The position numbers and the translations under genes are program-made. From an uncultured Arsenicibacter sp. (GTDB lineage: Bacteria; Bacteroidota; Bacteroidia; Cytophagales; Spirosomataceae): a DNA stretch of 41,265 nt. The stretch spans positions 1 through 41,265 of the forward strand of contig NZ_CAMFHL010000043.1 in NCBI RefSeq assembly GCF_945952095.1, read 5' to 3'. Of the stretch, positions 32,454 to 41,246 are shown in pieces. The notes under the pieces were generated by a model. It ran no database searches, was not told the origin of the DNA, and saw only the letters and a list, made by a program, of their open reading frames with translations. Each line of letters opens with the position of its first letter. Position 1 is the first letter of the stretch.

Positions 32454-34109
32454 TTACGGTTTCAGTAACCGCAGCGTTTGTTTCTGATCACCATTCAGTA
32501 ATGAGAGGTAATAGATGCCGGTTGGCATACTCATTACCTGGTGCGGCAGCGTAATGGTCATGCGGCTGTCGGGCTTAGCCTGCGAACGCCAGACAGGACG
32601 GCCCGCGGCATCCGTCAGGGTCAGGTCAATGGTGGTTTTGCCTGGTGTGGGCCATAAAATGGTGATTGTTCCGTCGCTGCCCACCGGATTCGGGGCAATC
32701 GTGAACCGGTCTACCGGCAGGGCCAGCAGTGTAGCCCGGCTGAAGTTCGGGATGCCGTAACCCAGAGAGGCGTCAGGCGTTGCATACTGCGAACCCGATT
32801 CGCGGATGATCCGGACAACATCGGTGGCCTTCAGCGTCGGGTTTGCCTGCCAGAAGCCTGCGACAAGCCCCGCCACCAGCGGACCGGAGTAGGAGGTCCC
32901 CGAGCCGGCGCCGATAACACCCGTCGGGAGGCCGATAATGGTCCCGAGCCCGAAAGCGGCCACGTCCGGTTTCACCCGCCCGTCGGCCGACGGGCCGAAC
33001 GAGCTGAAGGCGGCCCGTGCGCCATAGCCATCTACGGCACCGATTGCCAGCACGCCCGCCGCATCCGACGGCGCGCTGATGTACCGCCACGGGTCATTTC
33101 CTTCATTGCCGGCCGATACAACGATGACCATGCCGGTTTCCGACGCGATCTGCGCCGCACGGGTAGACAGGGCCGTTTTACCGTTCAGCTGCGCATAGGT
33201 GTAGCTGGTTGCGTAATCGTCAAACTGCGTATAGCCCAGGGAAGAGCTCAGGACATCTGCACCGGTACTATCGGCAAATTCGGCGCCGAGGAGCCAGTTT
33301 GCTTCTTCAATCTGGGTTTCATACCGGACATCTTCCGTTTCAATCAGCACATAAGAGGCCTTAAAGGCAGCCCCATACAGCAGGCTGTCGGAAGTAGCGG
33401 CCAGAATCGACAGCACATGCAGCCCATGGGCATCATCGTCGTAGACATTCAGTTCATTTTCAACAAAATCCTTCGTCGCCACCACGCGGTTGTCGGCAAA
33501 GAGCTTATCCAGAAACGGTACGCGGTTGGCATTCCGGAAGCCGGCGTCGAGCAGGGCAATCAGCATGCCTTCGCCCCGATAACCCTGCGCATGCATTTTA
33601 TCGACACCGATCTGGGTCAGCTGGGTTCGCGACAACCCGTACGGGAGTGCATTTGCGGCCGTGCCCATTTTCCGTTGCTGGGCGTTGCTGGTGACCGCTA
33701 CCCGCGCATTCGGGTCGGCAGTGAGCGGTTGCGCCCCCGCCAGTGAGCGGTTAAACTCAAGGCCTTTGACAAACGACAGGGCGAGTACCTTTGTCAGCAC
33801 GGCATCGGTCGCCTCAATCAGGGCCGCATTCATCCAGCGGGACGTATACCGGACTGTGGCACCGGCCTGTTTTAACTGGGTTACATACGACGGATTGACG
33901 GGCAGATCACGTTCGGCGACGGCAATGCCTTGCCGCGTCCGGCGGTCAATGGCCCGCTGCGACAAAAACTCCTGCGGCCGGCTGACAGCATACGGGCTGT
34001 TGGTTTTATCTTTTAACAAAACAAGGTATTTACGGGAAACGGTGGTTTGGGCTGAGGCCGCAAGGCTGATCAGGCACAAACAAAAAAAAAGTAGTTTATT
34101 CTTTCCCAT
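32454..34109 (-). CDS. S8 family serine peptidase (subtilase) with T9SS sorting domain
   Basis: A 551-residue secreted protease. After a signal peptide (LFFCLCLISLAASAQ) comes an inhibitor-like propeptide (KYLVLLKDKTN, about 25-125). The catalytic triad is Asp188 (ALLDAGF), His228 (DAHGLHVLS) and Ser406 (GTSYSGPLVAG), with oxyanion Asn335 (VVSAGNEG). The C-terminal about 80 residues form a type A T9SS signal (FTIAPNPVGSDGTITILW ... MPTGIYYLSLLNGDQKQTLRLL). It is exported by T9SS to the surface or medium. The frame opens at 34163, but the ATG at 34109 starts the signal peptide. It overlaps the upstream lipoprotein gene by 14 bp. Confidence 0.93.
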   Translation of the reverse strand: MGKNKLLFFCLCLISLAASAQTTVSRKYLVLLKDKTNSPYAVSRPQEFLSQRAIDRRTRQGIAVAERDLPVNPSYVTQLKQAGATVRYTSRWMNAALIEATDAVLTKVLALSFVKGLEFNRSLAGAQPLTADPNARVAVTSNAQQRKMGTAANALPYGLSRTQLTQIGVDKMHAQGYRGEGMLIALLDAGFRNANRVPFLDKLFADNRVVATKDFVENELNVYDDDAHGLHVLSILAATSDSLLYGAAFKASYVLIETEDVRYETQIEEANWLLGAEFADSTGADVLSSSLGYTQFDDYATSYTYAQLNGKTALSTRAAQIASETGMVIVVSAGNEGNDPWRYISAPSDAAGVLAIGAVDGYGARAAFSSFGPSADGRVKPDVAAFGLGTIIGLPTGVIGAGSGTSYSGPLVAGLVAGFWQANPTLKATDVVRIIRESGSQYATPDASLGYGIPNFSRATLLALPVDRFTIAPNPVGSDGTITILWPTPGKTTIDLTLTDAAGRPVWRSQAKPDSRMTITLPHQVMSMPTGIYYLSLLNGDQKQTLRLLKP

Positions 34110-34800
34110 AGTTGATAAGCTGAAAGGTTTGTCGGATACCATAATCAATCTGGTGCCGGCCAATACAATCCGGGGTATCGGTACAAAAAGACAGGTGTAT
34201 GTTTTGCCGGTAAATCAACCCGATAGCCGGCGCATAAACGGCTAGCTGCCTGTGCTGCCCGACCAGCGTTGAATCGTCCGTTTCCACCACGGTTATTGTT
34301 TGCCGGTATGTTTTTCCTAATACGTTAAATGATTCGTGAATGTTGCGTAGAAACGCGGCGTTACGCTGTGGATACGCAAAGTCTGTCTGCCACCGCTGGC
34401 CTTCAAAGATAGGAAATGCCAGCACACATCTGGTCACATTACGTTCAATTCTGTACGCTTTTACGTTGGTCCGGTAAGCCGACCAAAGCGAATCGGGTTG
34501 CCAGGCGTCTGCTTCACCCGTCCGCCGGTAGCGGTGCAGGCGGTAGGCCACCTCGCCGGTTGCATTCAGGTAAGCCTGGCCGGTGCGTTCTCTGAGCTGA
34601 TAGCTGGTAATCTGCGGGGGCTGGCTCAGCGAATACCGTTCTTCGGTAACGAGGTAGTCGGCAACGCGGCCGGTTTCCAGCGGGAAGTAAGCAGCATCCG
34701 CCGGATAGGCAGCTGTTGGCTCCGTACGGCATGCATGGATACTCCAGACGGAAAGTAACAGCAGGATCGTCATCAGGATAGGGTAGCGGGTTGTTTTCAT
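34096..34800 (-). CDS. Unknown lipoprotein co-transcribed with the subtilase
   Basis: A 234-residue lipoprotein (TILLLLSVWSIHACRTE, lipid on Cys). The mature part is beta-rich: YFPLETGRVADYLVTEERYS, YQLRERTGQAYLNATGEVAY, GQRWQTDFAYP, ESFNVLGKTYRQTITVVETD and YAPAIGLIYRQNIHLSFCTD. No named family is recognised; this pattern recurs in Bacteroidota lipoproteins of unknown role. Its stop overlaps the subtilase start by 14 bp, so the two share an operon and perhaps a function. ATGs at 34851 and 34806 are also in frame, but the signal peptide starts at 34800. Confidence 0.7.
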   Translation of the reverse strand: MKTTRYPILMTILLLLSVWSIHACRTEPTAAYPADAAYFPLETGRVADYLVTEERYSLSQPPQITSYQLRERTGQAYLNATGEVAYRLHRYRRTGEADAWQPDSLWSAYRTNVKAYRIERNVTRCVLAFPIFEGQRWQTDFAYPQRNAAFLRNIHESFNVLGKTYRQTITVVETDDSTLVGQHRQLAVYAPAIGLIYRQNIHLSFCTDTPDCIGRHQIDYGIRQTFQLINYGKE

Positions 34801-34980
34801 CGTCATTGAAGGCATGATGCCATAAAGACGACGGGGCCGGTGGTTGGTCATTGTATAGCTGGTAAATCACCGCCCGGCCAGATGGCGCATTGCCAAGTCA
34901 ATAGAATTACTTTTCCCGGATGTAAAACTTTTTTCCTGAACAAACCGTACATCAAAGGTGAGAATAACCCACGTTGTTGT

Positions 34981-35769
34981 ATGAATAATTTGACGAAGCT
35001 AGTTGATTCGCTGGCTCCTGTACGGGAGAAACTGATACATCACCCTGTTTATTCGGCCGTACACGATCTGGACGGTTTACGGGAGTTTGCCAAATACCAC
35101 GCTTTTGCCGTATGGGATTTTATGTCCCTGCTGAAGGCGTTACAAGCTAAACTGACGTGTGTATCTGTACCCTGGGTGCCGGTCGGGTCAGGACAGGTAC
35201 GATACCTGATCAATGAAATCGTAGCCGGCGAGGAGAGCGATGAAGCTCCGGCCCTCAATGGCGGAGCACCACGGCGGATGAGCCACTACGAGCTTTATCT
35301 GGAAGCGATGGCGCAGATGGAAGCCGACACGGCGCCCATTCAGAAACTGCTGGCCGATATTCAGTCCGGAAAAACAGTACAGGAAGCATTGGCGCTACAG
35401 GCTTTACCCGATGGCGCACGCGACTTTGTGTTGTTTACCTTTGCCATCATCGCCACCGGCAAGCCGCATATTATTGCCGCCGCCTTTACATTTGGCCGCG
35501 AAGACCTGATTCCGTCGATGTTTATTGAAATTGTCCGGCAGCTCGACGAAACGCATCAGGCTATGCTCGGGACATTCCGTTTTTACCTTGAACGCCACAT
35601 CGAGCTCGACGGCGACCACCACAGTCACCTGGCCATGCAGATGGTAGAGGAACTGTGCGGCGACGACGAAACAAAGTGGCAGGAAGCCGCTGAGTGGACC
35701 ATCAAGGCGCTGGAAAAACGCATTACACTTTGGGATGCGGTCGTAGAGCGTGTCAGCGTAGGGGTTTAG
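34981..35769 (+). CDS. DUF3050 protein (haem-oxygenase-like fold)
   Basis: A 262-residue all-helical protein: LREFAKYHAFAVWDFMSLLK (31-52), VRYLINEIVAGEESDE (73-88), MSHYELYLEAMAQMEA (100-115), FAIIATGKPHIIAAAFTFGRE and LERHIELDGDHHSHLAMQMV (203-222). This matches DUF3050 as I know it, a family placed in the haem-oxygenase-like superfamily. Glu79, His102, Asp212 and His213/His216 are placed roughly where diiron oxidases of this fold (HDO type) keep metal ligands; that is an inference. The frame extends upstream to 34840, but the conserved region starts at the ATG at 34981. A strong terminator follows. Confidence 0.85.
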   Translation: MNNLTKLVDSLAPVREKLIHHPVYSAVHDLDGLREFAKYHAFAVWDFMSLLKALQAKLTCVSVPWVPVGSGQVRYLINEIVAGEESDEAPALNGGAPRRMSHYELYLEAMAQMEADTAPIQKLLADIQSGKTVQEALALQALPDGARDFVLFTFAIIATGKPHIIAAAFTFGREDLIPSMFIEIVRQLDETHQAMLGTFRFYLERHIELDGDHHSHLAMQMVEELCGDDETKWQEAAEWTIKALEKRITLWDAVVERVSVGV

Positions 35770-35799
35770 ATTGCACCTTACGAAAGATTCCCTTAAGTT

Positions 35800-35831
35800 T
35801 ACCCCGCTGGCTGGCAGCGGGGTATTTTTTT
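35800..35831 (+). terminator. Intrinsic terminator of the DUF3050 gene
   Basis: TACCCCGCTG pairs with CAGCGGGGTA (35800-35809 with 35815-35824), 5-nt loop, followed by seven T. Confidence 0.92.
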
Positions 35832-35886
35832 GCGTTTGACCCGCCTGACCCGGTAAGTCACGATACACGAAAACCGACGGGACGTT

Positions 35887-36333
35887 ATGAACGAGCAACA
35901 ACCTGAAATCGTAAAGGAATACACAAACGGGGAAATTACGGTGGTCTGGAAACCAGCCACCTGCATTCATTCAAAGCGCTGCTGGACCGAGCTCCGTACC
36001 GTTTTTAACCCGAAAGACCGGCCGTGGGTGCACATGGACGGAAGTACGACCGACCGCATTATCGAACAGGTAGACCGCTGCCCGTCGAAAGCCCTGACCT
36101 ACTACCGTAATGAAACGAGCCAGCCGGAAGCCGATACGCCGGAAGTGACGATCGAAAACATCATCGAGCCGCTGGCCAACGGCCCGTTACTGGTGTATGG
36201 CAATCTGCTGGTTAAAAACACCGATGGCACCGAAACCCGCTGCACCGAGGTTACGGCGTTCTGCCGGTGCGGAGGCAGCGCCAACAAACCCTACTGCGAC
36301 GGTACTCACGTAAAAATCGGCTTCAGCGCCTAA
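35887..36333 (+). CDS. Fused Fer4_19 ferredoxin-like and CDGSH iron-sulfur protein
   Basis: A 148-residue protein with two iron-sulfur modules. Residues 10-73 match the divergent 4Fe-4S mono-cluster domain (Fer4_19/DUF1271): KPATCIHSKRCW (Cys26, Cys32) and VDRCPSKAL (Cys65). Residues 88-145 are a CDGSH domain binding 2Fe-2S through Cys126, Cys128, Cys137 and His141 (CRCGGSANKPYCDGTH); Cys119 is extra. It is likely a soluble electron carrier or redox sensor. It ends convergent with the deformylase gene, overlapping by 4 bp, and follows DUF3050 after a terminator. Confidence 0.9.
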   Translation: MNEQQPEIVKEYTNGEITVVWKPATCIHSKRCWTELRTVFNPKDRPWVHMDGSTTDRIIEQVDRCPSKALTYYRNETSQPEADTPEVTIENIIEPLANGPLLVYGNLLVKNTDGTETRCTEVTAFCRCGGSANKPYCDGTHVKIGFSA

Positions 36334-36830
36334 ACCGGCGTTGGGGTCGGCCGCCAGGAAAAGGACTTTTCGTCGATTGCCCGCATGGTGCACAGAATTC
36401 CGTCGAGGTGGTCGACTTCGTGCTGCAACAGTTCTGACAGGTCATCCGTGAGCGTCCATGACCGGGGCTGCCAGTGTTCATCCATGTAATTGATGGTCAC
36501 GCTGCGGTGGCGGCGTACTTTGACCAGCAGGTTGGGGAAACTCATGCAGTCGTCCCACAATTCAAACATATCTTCGCTTTCGTCGGAAAATACAGGATTG
36601 ATAAAAACAACGGGTTTGTCGATGTGCATATAGACAACCCGTTTCATGTACCCCAGTTGCGGAGCCGCAATGGCCCGTCCGGCGTTATATACCTCCCTGA
36701 ACTCCATAAGTACCTGATGCAGATCGGCCACAATTCGGGCTACTTCCGGTAATTCTGCTTCCGTAACCGGCGTGCAGACTTCATACAGACGCGGGTCTCC
36801 CAGTAAAACGAGATCGGATAAGTGCTTCAT
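36330..36830 (-). CDS. Divergent peptide deformylase
   Basis: A 166-residue peptide deformylase-family protein. Motif 3, LLQHEVDHLDG, keeps both His ligands and the catalytic Glu. Motif 2 reads DDCMSFPN instead of EGCLSxP but keeps the Cys ligand. Motif 1 reads GRAIAAPQLGY instead of GxGxAAPQ. Family members remove the formyl group from new proteins using Fe2+. The altered motifs suggest a paralogue next to a standard def elsewhere, perhaps with a changed substrate; that is an inference. Divergent from the FAS1 gene. Confidence 0.82.
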   Translation of the reverse strand: MKHLSDLVLLGDPRLYEVCTPVTEAELPEVARIVADLHQVLMEFREVYNAGRAIAAPQLGYMKRVVYMHIDKPVVFINPVFSDESEDMFELWDDCMSFPNLLVKVRRHRSVTINYMDEHWQPRSWTLTDDLSELLQHEVDHLDGILCTMRAIDEKSFSWRPTPTPV

Positions 36831-36951
36831 CGTAAAGAGTTAATGCAGGGAATAATTCTGTAAACAAATAAAAGAAACAGGCCGTTTTACCCATACGGTA
36901 CGTGAAAATACCGATTCATTTAGTTTCACTCAACGTTTACAAACATTTCGG

Positions 36952-37914
36952 ATGAAGATCACAGAAAACCTGTACCGGCTTCGCTATGTTACAATGGCTT
37001 TGCTTGGCGCGGTTATGGCAGCATCAGTTAGTTGCTCAAAGGAGGAAGAACCGGTTGCTACGCAATCAGTTGCAGACATCATAAATACAAACACGAGCCT
37101 CAGTCTTACCCGCGTCGCTATTCAGCGGGCGGGGCTGACAAGTGCGTTGGGCGGGAGTAATGTAACGATTTTTGCACCCAGCGACGCAGCGTTTCAGGCA
37201 GCGGGCTATGCCGATGCCGCAGCGATTAATAACATCCCTGACACGACATTACGCCGGATGCTGCAATACCATGTAGTGGCCTCAAAAGTTGAAACATTTA
37301 CGATTCCGTTTGGCAATAACTCAATAACGGCAACCTCAGGACTGACGCCCAATGGTACGTTATACCTGACAAAAGATAATACCGGCGTGTCGGTCAATGC
37401 AGCGCACATTTCACAGGCAGATCTGATGGCAACAAATGGTGTGGTGCATGTTATTGACCGGGTATTGATGCCACCGACTGCCACTCTGGCAAGGGTGATC
37501 ACCAGCCAGCCGTCGACGTTTAGTTTGCTTGCCGCCGCCGCTACCCGTGCCGACTCAACGCTGTTGACCAGCCTGAACAGCTCGACGGCAGTAGTAACGC
37601 TGTTTGCACCGACTAATGCTGCATTTGAAGCGGCCGGACTAAATGCCGCCGCCATTCAGAAAGCCACGCCGGCTCAGCTGACTAAAATACTAACGTATCA
37701 TGCTGTGCCTGGCCGCGTTTTTTCGACAAACCTGAGCAGTGGTAAAATTACCACCCTGCAATCCGGAACAGCGACCGTTACAGTAGGAGCAAATACGATT
37801 ACCGTTTTGGGGGCGGGAAATAACGGTGCTGCGGCAACTGTAACCCGACCGAATGTAATGGCCACGAACGGTATTATTCACGTAATTGACAAAGTTTTGA
37901 TGCCAGCGCAATAG
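36952..37914 (+). CDS. Lipoprotein with two FAS1 (fasciclin) domains
   Basis: A 320-residue lipoprotein (LLGAVMAASVSCSKEEE, lipid on Cys). Two FAS1 domains follow, about 38-175 and 178-318. Each has the H1 box (VTIFAPSDAAFQAAG; VTLFAPTNAAFEAAG), the YH motif (MLQYHVVASKV; ILTYHAVPGRV) and the H2 end (NGVVHVIDRVLMPP; NGIIHVIDKVLMPA). FAS1 modules mediate adhesion or binding of surface ligands. The strong likeness of the two suggests an internal duplication. Single gene, with a terminator downstream. Confidence 0.93.
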   Translation: MKITENLYRLRYVTMALLGAVMAASVSCSKEEEPVATQSVADIINTNTSLSLTRVAIQRAGLTSALGGSNVTIFAPSDAAFQAAGYADAAAINNIPDTTLRRMLQYHVVASKVETFTIPFGNNSITATSGLTPNGTLYLTKDNTGVSVNAAHISQADLMATNGVVHVIDRVLMPPTATLARVITSQPSTFSLLAAAATRADSTLLTSLNSSTAVVTLFAPTNAAFEAAGLNAAAIQKATPAQLTKILTYHAVPGRVFSTNLSSGKITTLQSGTATVTVGANTITVLGAGNNGAAATVTRPNVMATNGIIHVIDKVLMPAQ

Positions 37915-37939
37915 TATCTCTGACTTATATTGTTTTCTT

Positions 37940-37980
37940 GCGGTTGTTAGGCTATGGGCCTGGCAACCGCTTGTTTTTTG
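37940..37980 (+). terminator. Terminator of the FAS1 gene
   Basis: GCGGTTG (37940-37946) pairs with CAACCGC (37964-37970) with an inner AGGC/GCCT pairing, followed by TTGTTTTTTG. Confidence 0.8.
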
Positions 37981-38028
37981 CCGGGTTTTCGGTTGTTTTG
38001 CCGCTGGAATCAGGATTGTTATTGCCTT

Positions 38029-38094
38029 GACATGATTACGTGATGAACAGGATAAGATGTACTCGATAATCCGTATATCCTGTAATCCTGTCAA
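38029..38094. repeat. 66-bp direct repeat, copy 1
   Basis: Starts GACATGATTACGTGATG and ends CCTGTAATCCTGTCAA. It differs from copy 2 at a single base. The ends are related by imperfect inversion (GACATGATTACGTGAT versus the reverse complement GACAGGATTACAGGAT), and an inner ACAGGATA/TATCCTGT is perfect, so each unit can fold. It resembles repeated extragenic palindromes. Confidence 0.9.
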
Positions 38095-38107
38095 AAAAAG
38101 ATCGCCA

Positions 38108-38173
38108 GACATGATTACGTGATGAACAGGATAAGATGTACTCGATAATCCGTATATCCTGTAATTCTGTCAA
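38108..38173. repeat. 66-bp direct repeat, copy 2
   Basis: Second head-to-tail copy, offset 79 bp from the first and separated by 13 bp (AAAAAGATCGCCA). It ends 37 bp before the polA ATG, so it lies in or near the polA promoter/leader. Confidence 0.9.
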
Positions 38174-38210
38174 TTGAAAAAACAACAAAGCTGCTGCCTG
38201 TCAGATTTTT

Positions 38211-41195
38211 ATGAACCGGAAATTATTTCTTCTCGATGCAATGGCCCTGATCTACCGGGCACATTTTGCATTCAATAAAAGCCCTCGGATTACCACCCGT
38301 GGCCTGAATACCAGCTGTATCTTTGGGTTTATGAACTCCCTGCTGGAGGTGCTGACCAAGGAAAAGCCTACCCACATCGGCGTGGCCTTCGATACGTCGA
38401 AAAAAACGTTCCGGCATGAGCAGTTTGATCAGTACAAGGCCAACCGGCAGTCGCAGCCGGAGGATATTACCGTAGCGATTCCGTACATCAAACAGATCGT
38501 GGAAGCAATGAACATCCCGCTGTTATGGCTGGATGGGTACGAGGCTGACGATATCATCGGGACACTGTCGCAAAAGGCCTGTGCTACCGGTGAGTTTGAG
38601 ACCTATATGATGACGCCCGATAAAGATTACGGGCAGCTGGTCAACGATTGCGTCTTTATCTATAAACCGGCCTTTATGGGCAAACCGGCCGAAAAACTGG
38701 GTGTAGCCGAGATTCTGGACCGCTGGCAGATCGAGCGGGTGGATCAGGTGATCGACATCCTCGGACTGATGGGTGATGCGGTCGACAATATCCCGGGCAT
38801 CCCGGGTGTAGGCGAAAAAACGGCGCAGAAACTGATTGCAGAGTTCGGAACCGTTGAAAACCTGATTGCCGGTGCCGATAAGCTGAAAGGAAAGCAAAAG
38901 GAGAACGTCGTCAATTTTGCGCAGCAGGGTTTGCTGTCGAAACAACTGGCCACGATTCACCTCGATGTGCCGATTCCGTTTGATCCGGAAGCGCTTCAAC
39001 TCAAGGAATATGATAAACCGCGCTTGTCTGCGCTGATGGACGAACTGGAGTTTCGTCAGCTGAAAGGGCGGTTACTGGGTACTGACTATGAGGCGGCTCC
39101 GGCGGCCAAAGCGGCAACCACCGCAAAGCCGGCCGCGAAAGCCGTACCGGCGGGTCAGATGGACTTATTTGCACCGGTGGCTCCTACACCGTCGGGAACA
39201 GAAGGCCTGCCGTTCGACTTTGGCGACAGTGATACAACCGATCAGCCGGCGCAGGTACCGGTCCCGTCGGGTGCGTCAGCGACGCCGGACCAGGTGACGA
39301 ACGACGTGGCCGCTGACGGGGAGCAGCCTGCGTTTCTGGAAGTGCCCTACGAAGCCGGAACCCCTGAGTTATCGGACCGCCGCGAAACCATTCATACCGT
39401 CCGCCACGATTACCGGCTGGTGGATACCCCTGAATTACGGCAGGATCTGGCCTACTACCTGAGCTTGCAGGAATCGTTCTGCTTTGACTCAGAGACCACG
39501 GCGGTTGATCCGGTTGAGGCCGATCTGGTGGGTCTGTCGTTTGCGTACCGGAAGGGGGAAGCCTTCTACGTGCCTGTACCGGCCGACAAAGACGAAGCAC
39601 AGGCGATTGTCGATGTATTCAAAGGAGTACTTGAGAATCCGGCGGTCGGAAAAATCGGGCAGAACCTGAAATATGACATCCTGATGCTGAAAAAATACGG
39701 TGTAGAAGTGCAGGGTAAACTGTTCGACACCATGCTGGCCCACTACCTGATTGAGCCGGAACAGCGTCATAACATGGACATTATGGCCATGACTTACCTG
39801 AACTACCATCCGGTGTCGATTGAAGAACTGATTGGTAAAAAAGGGCCGAAGCAGCTGACCATGCGCGACGTGGAGATGCAGAAGGTGGTCGAATACGCGG
39901 CTGAAGATGCTGACATCACACTGCAATTGAAGGAAACGTTTGCGCCGTTGCTCGAAAAAGACAGCCTGAACAAACTGTTTGAGCAGGTTGAAATGCCGCT
40001 GGTTAACGTACTGGCTGATATTGAGCTGGAAGGCGTCCGCGTCGATCAGAAGGCCCTGGCCGATCTGTCGGCAACGCTGGAAGTCGATATCCGGCAGGTG
40101 CAGCAGGAGATTTATACCATTGCCGGCAGTGAGTTTAACATCGGGTCGCCGAAGCAGCTGGGTGAAATCCTGTTTGAGCGCCTGAAACTGGACAAAAACG
40201 CCAAGAAAACCCGGACGGGTCAGTATGCGACCGGCGAGGAAATTCTCTCGAAGCTGGAAGAAGAGCACGAAATCGCCCGGAAAATTCTGGATTACCGCGA
40301 GCTGGTGAAACTGAAAAACACCTACGTGGATGCCTTGCCGTTGCTGATCAGTAAGCGGGACGGCCGGATTCACACGTCGTTTAATCAGGCGGTGGCAGCA
40401 ACGGGCCGGCTGAGTTCGACTAACCCGAATTTGCAGAACATACCGATCCGGACGCCGCGGGGCAAGGAAATCCGCAAGGCGTTTGTGCCGCGTTCGGAGG
40501 AGTTCGTGATTATGTCGGCCGATTATTCGCAGATTGAGTTGCGGATCATGGCTGCGTTCAGCGGTGACCAGACCATGCTCGATGCCTTTAACAATGGTAT
40601 TGACATTCACACCAGTACGGCAAGTAAAGTGTTCGGTGTGCCGATTGCCGAGGTAACAGGTGACATGCGCCGGAAAGCCAAGACCATCAACTTCGGGATT
40701 ATCTACGGTATTTCGGCCTTCGGGCTGGCACAGCGCCTGAAAATTCCGCGGAAAGAAGCCGCTCAGATTATTGACGATTACTTTGCACAGTTTGCCGCCG
40801 TGAAAGGGTACATGGATGAAACCATCGAAAAGGCGCGGAACTGCGGCTACGCGGAAACGATTCTCGGCCGCCGCCGGTACCTGCGCGACATCAACTCCCG
40901 CAACCAGACCGACCGGCAGTTTGCGGAGCGCAACGCCATCAATGCTCCGATTCAGGGGAGTGCGGCCGATATGCTGAAGATTGCCATGATTCAGATCCAC
41001 GACTTCATGCAGGTGAACCACCTCAAATCAAAGATGATCCTGACCGTGCATGATGAATTGGTCTTCGACGCACACCGGTCCGAACTGGACATGCTGCGTG
41101 AAAACGTTGACAACATCATGCGCAACGCCATTCCGATGGCCGTGAAGATGGAAACCGGCATCGGCACCGGCGATAACTGGCTGGAAGCGCATTAA
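38211..41195 (+). CDS. polA: DNA polymerase I
   Basis: A 994-residue enzyme for Okazaki fragment processing and repair. Residues 1-290 are the 5'-3' nuclease (LLDAMALIYRAHFAF, LDGYEADDIIGTL, MTPDKDYGQL, GLMGDAVDNIPGIPGVG). About 290-395 is an Ala/Pro-rich linker. About 400-590 is the proofreading exonuclease with all motifs intact (FCFDSETTAVD; GKIGQNLKYDILM; YAAEDADIT). About 600-994 is the polymerase: motif A (SADYSQIELRIMAAF), motif B (RRKAKTINFGIIYG) and motif C (LTVHDELVFDA). It is somewhat longer than E. coli Pol I because of the linker. It is a single gene, with two 66-bp repeats upstream and a terminator downstream. Confidence 0.98.
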   Translation: MNRKLFLLDAMALIYRAHFAFNKSPRITTRGLNTSCIFGFMNSLLEVLTKEKPTHIGVAFDTSKKTFRHEQFDQYKANRQSQPEDITVAIPYIKQIVEAMNIPLLWLDGYEADDIIGTLSQKACATGEFETYMMTPDKDYGQLVNDCVFIYKPAFMGKPAEKLGVAEILDRWQIERVDQVIDILGLMGDAVDNIPGIPGVGEKTAQKLIAEFGTVENLIAGADKLKGKQKENVVNFAQQGLLSKQLATIHLDVPIPFDPEALQLKEYDKPRLSALMDELEFRQLKGRLLGTDYEAAPAAKAATTAKPAAKAVPAGQMDLFAPVAPTPSGTEGLPFDFGDSDTTDQPAQVPVPSGASATPDQVTNDVAADGEQPAFLEVPYEAGTPELSDRRETIHTVRHDYRLVDTPELRQDLAYYLSLQESFCFDSETTAVDPVEADLVGLSFAYRKGEAFYVPVPADKDEAQAIVDVFKGVLENPAVGKIGQNLKYDILMLKKYGVEVQGKLFDTMLAHYLIEPEQRHNMDIMAMTYLNYHPVSIEELIGKKGPKQLTMRDVEMQKVVEYAAEDADITLQLKETFAPLLEKDSLNKLFEQVEMPLVNVLADIELEGVRVDQKALADLSATLEVDIRQVQQEIYTIAGSEFNIGSPKQLGEILFERLKLDKNAKKTRTGQYATGEEILSKLEEEHEIARKILDYRELVKLKNTYVDALPLLISKRDGRIHTSFNQAVAATGRLSSTNPNLQNIPIRTPRGKEIRKAFVPRSEEFVIMSADYSQIELRIMAAFSGDQTMLDAFNNGIDIHTSTASKVFGVPIAEVTGDMRRKAKTINFGIIYGISAFGLAQRLKIPRKEAAQIIDDYFAQFAAVKGYMDETIEKARNCGYAETILGRRRYLRDINSRNQTDRQFAERNAINAPIQGSAADMLKIAMIQIHDFMQVNHLKSKMILTVHDELVFDAHRSELDMLRENVDNIMRNAIPMAVKMETGIGTGDNWLEAH

Positions 41196-41219
41196 TAATC
41201 ATTGATTTTGATTCCGTAC

Positions 41220-41246
41220 GGGCGACCCCACGTGGTCGCCCTTTTT
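41220..41246 (+). terminator. Terminator of polA
   Basis: GGGCGACC pairs with GGTCGCCC (41220-41227 with 41234-41241), 6-nt loop, followed by five T. Confidence 0.88.

Noticed and set aside
38029..38173. CRISPR array
   Set aside because: Only two copies, 66-bp units and a 13-bp spacer, with no cas genes; it fits an extragenic repeat.
39489..41021. A 510-codon open frame on the minus strand inside polA
   Set aside because: It is wholly antisense to conserved polymerase motifs, has no signal or domain, and arises from the codon bias of polA.
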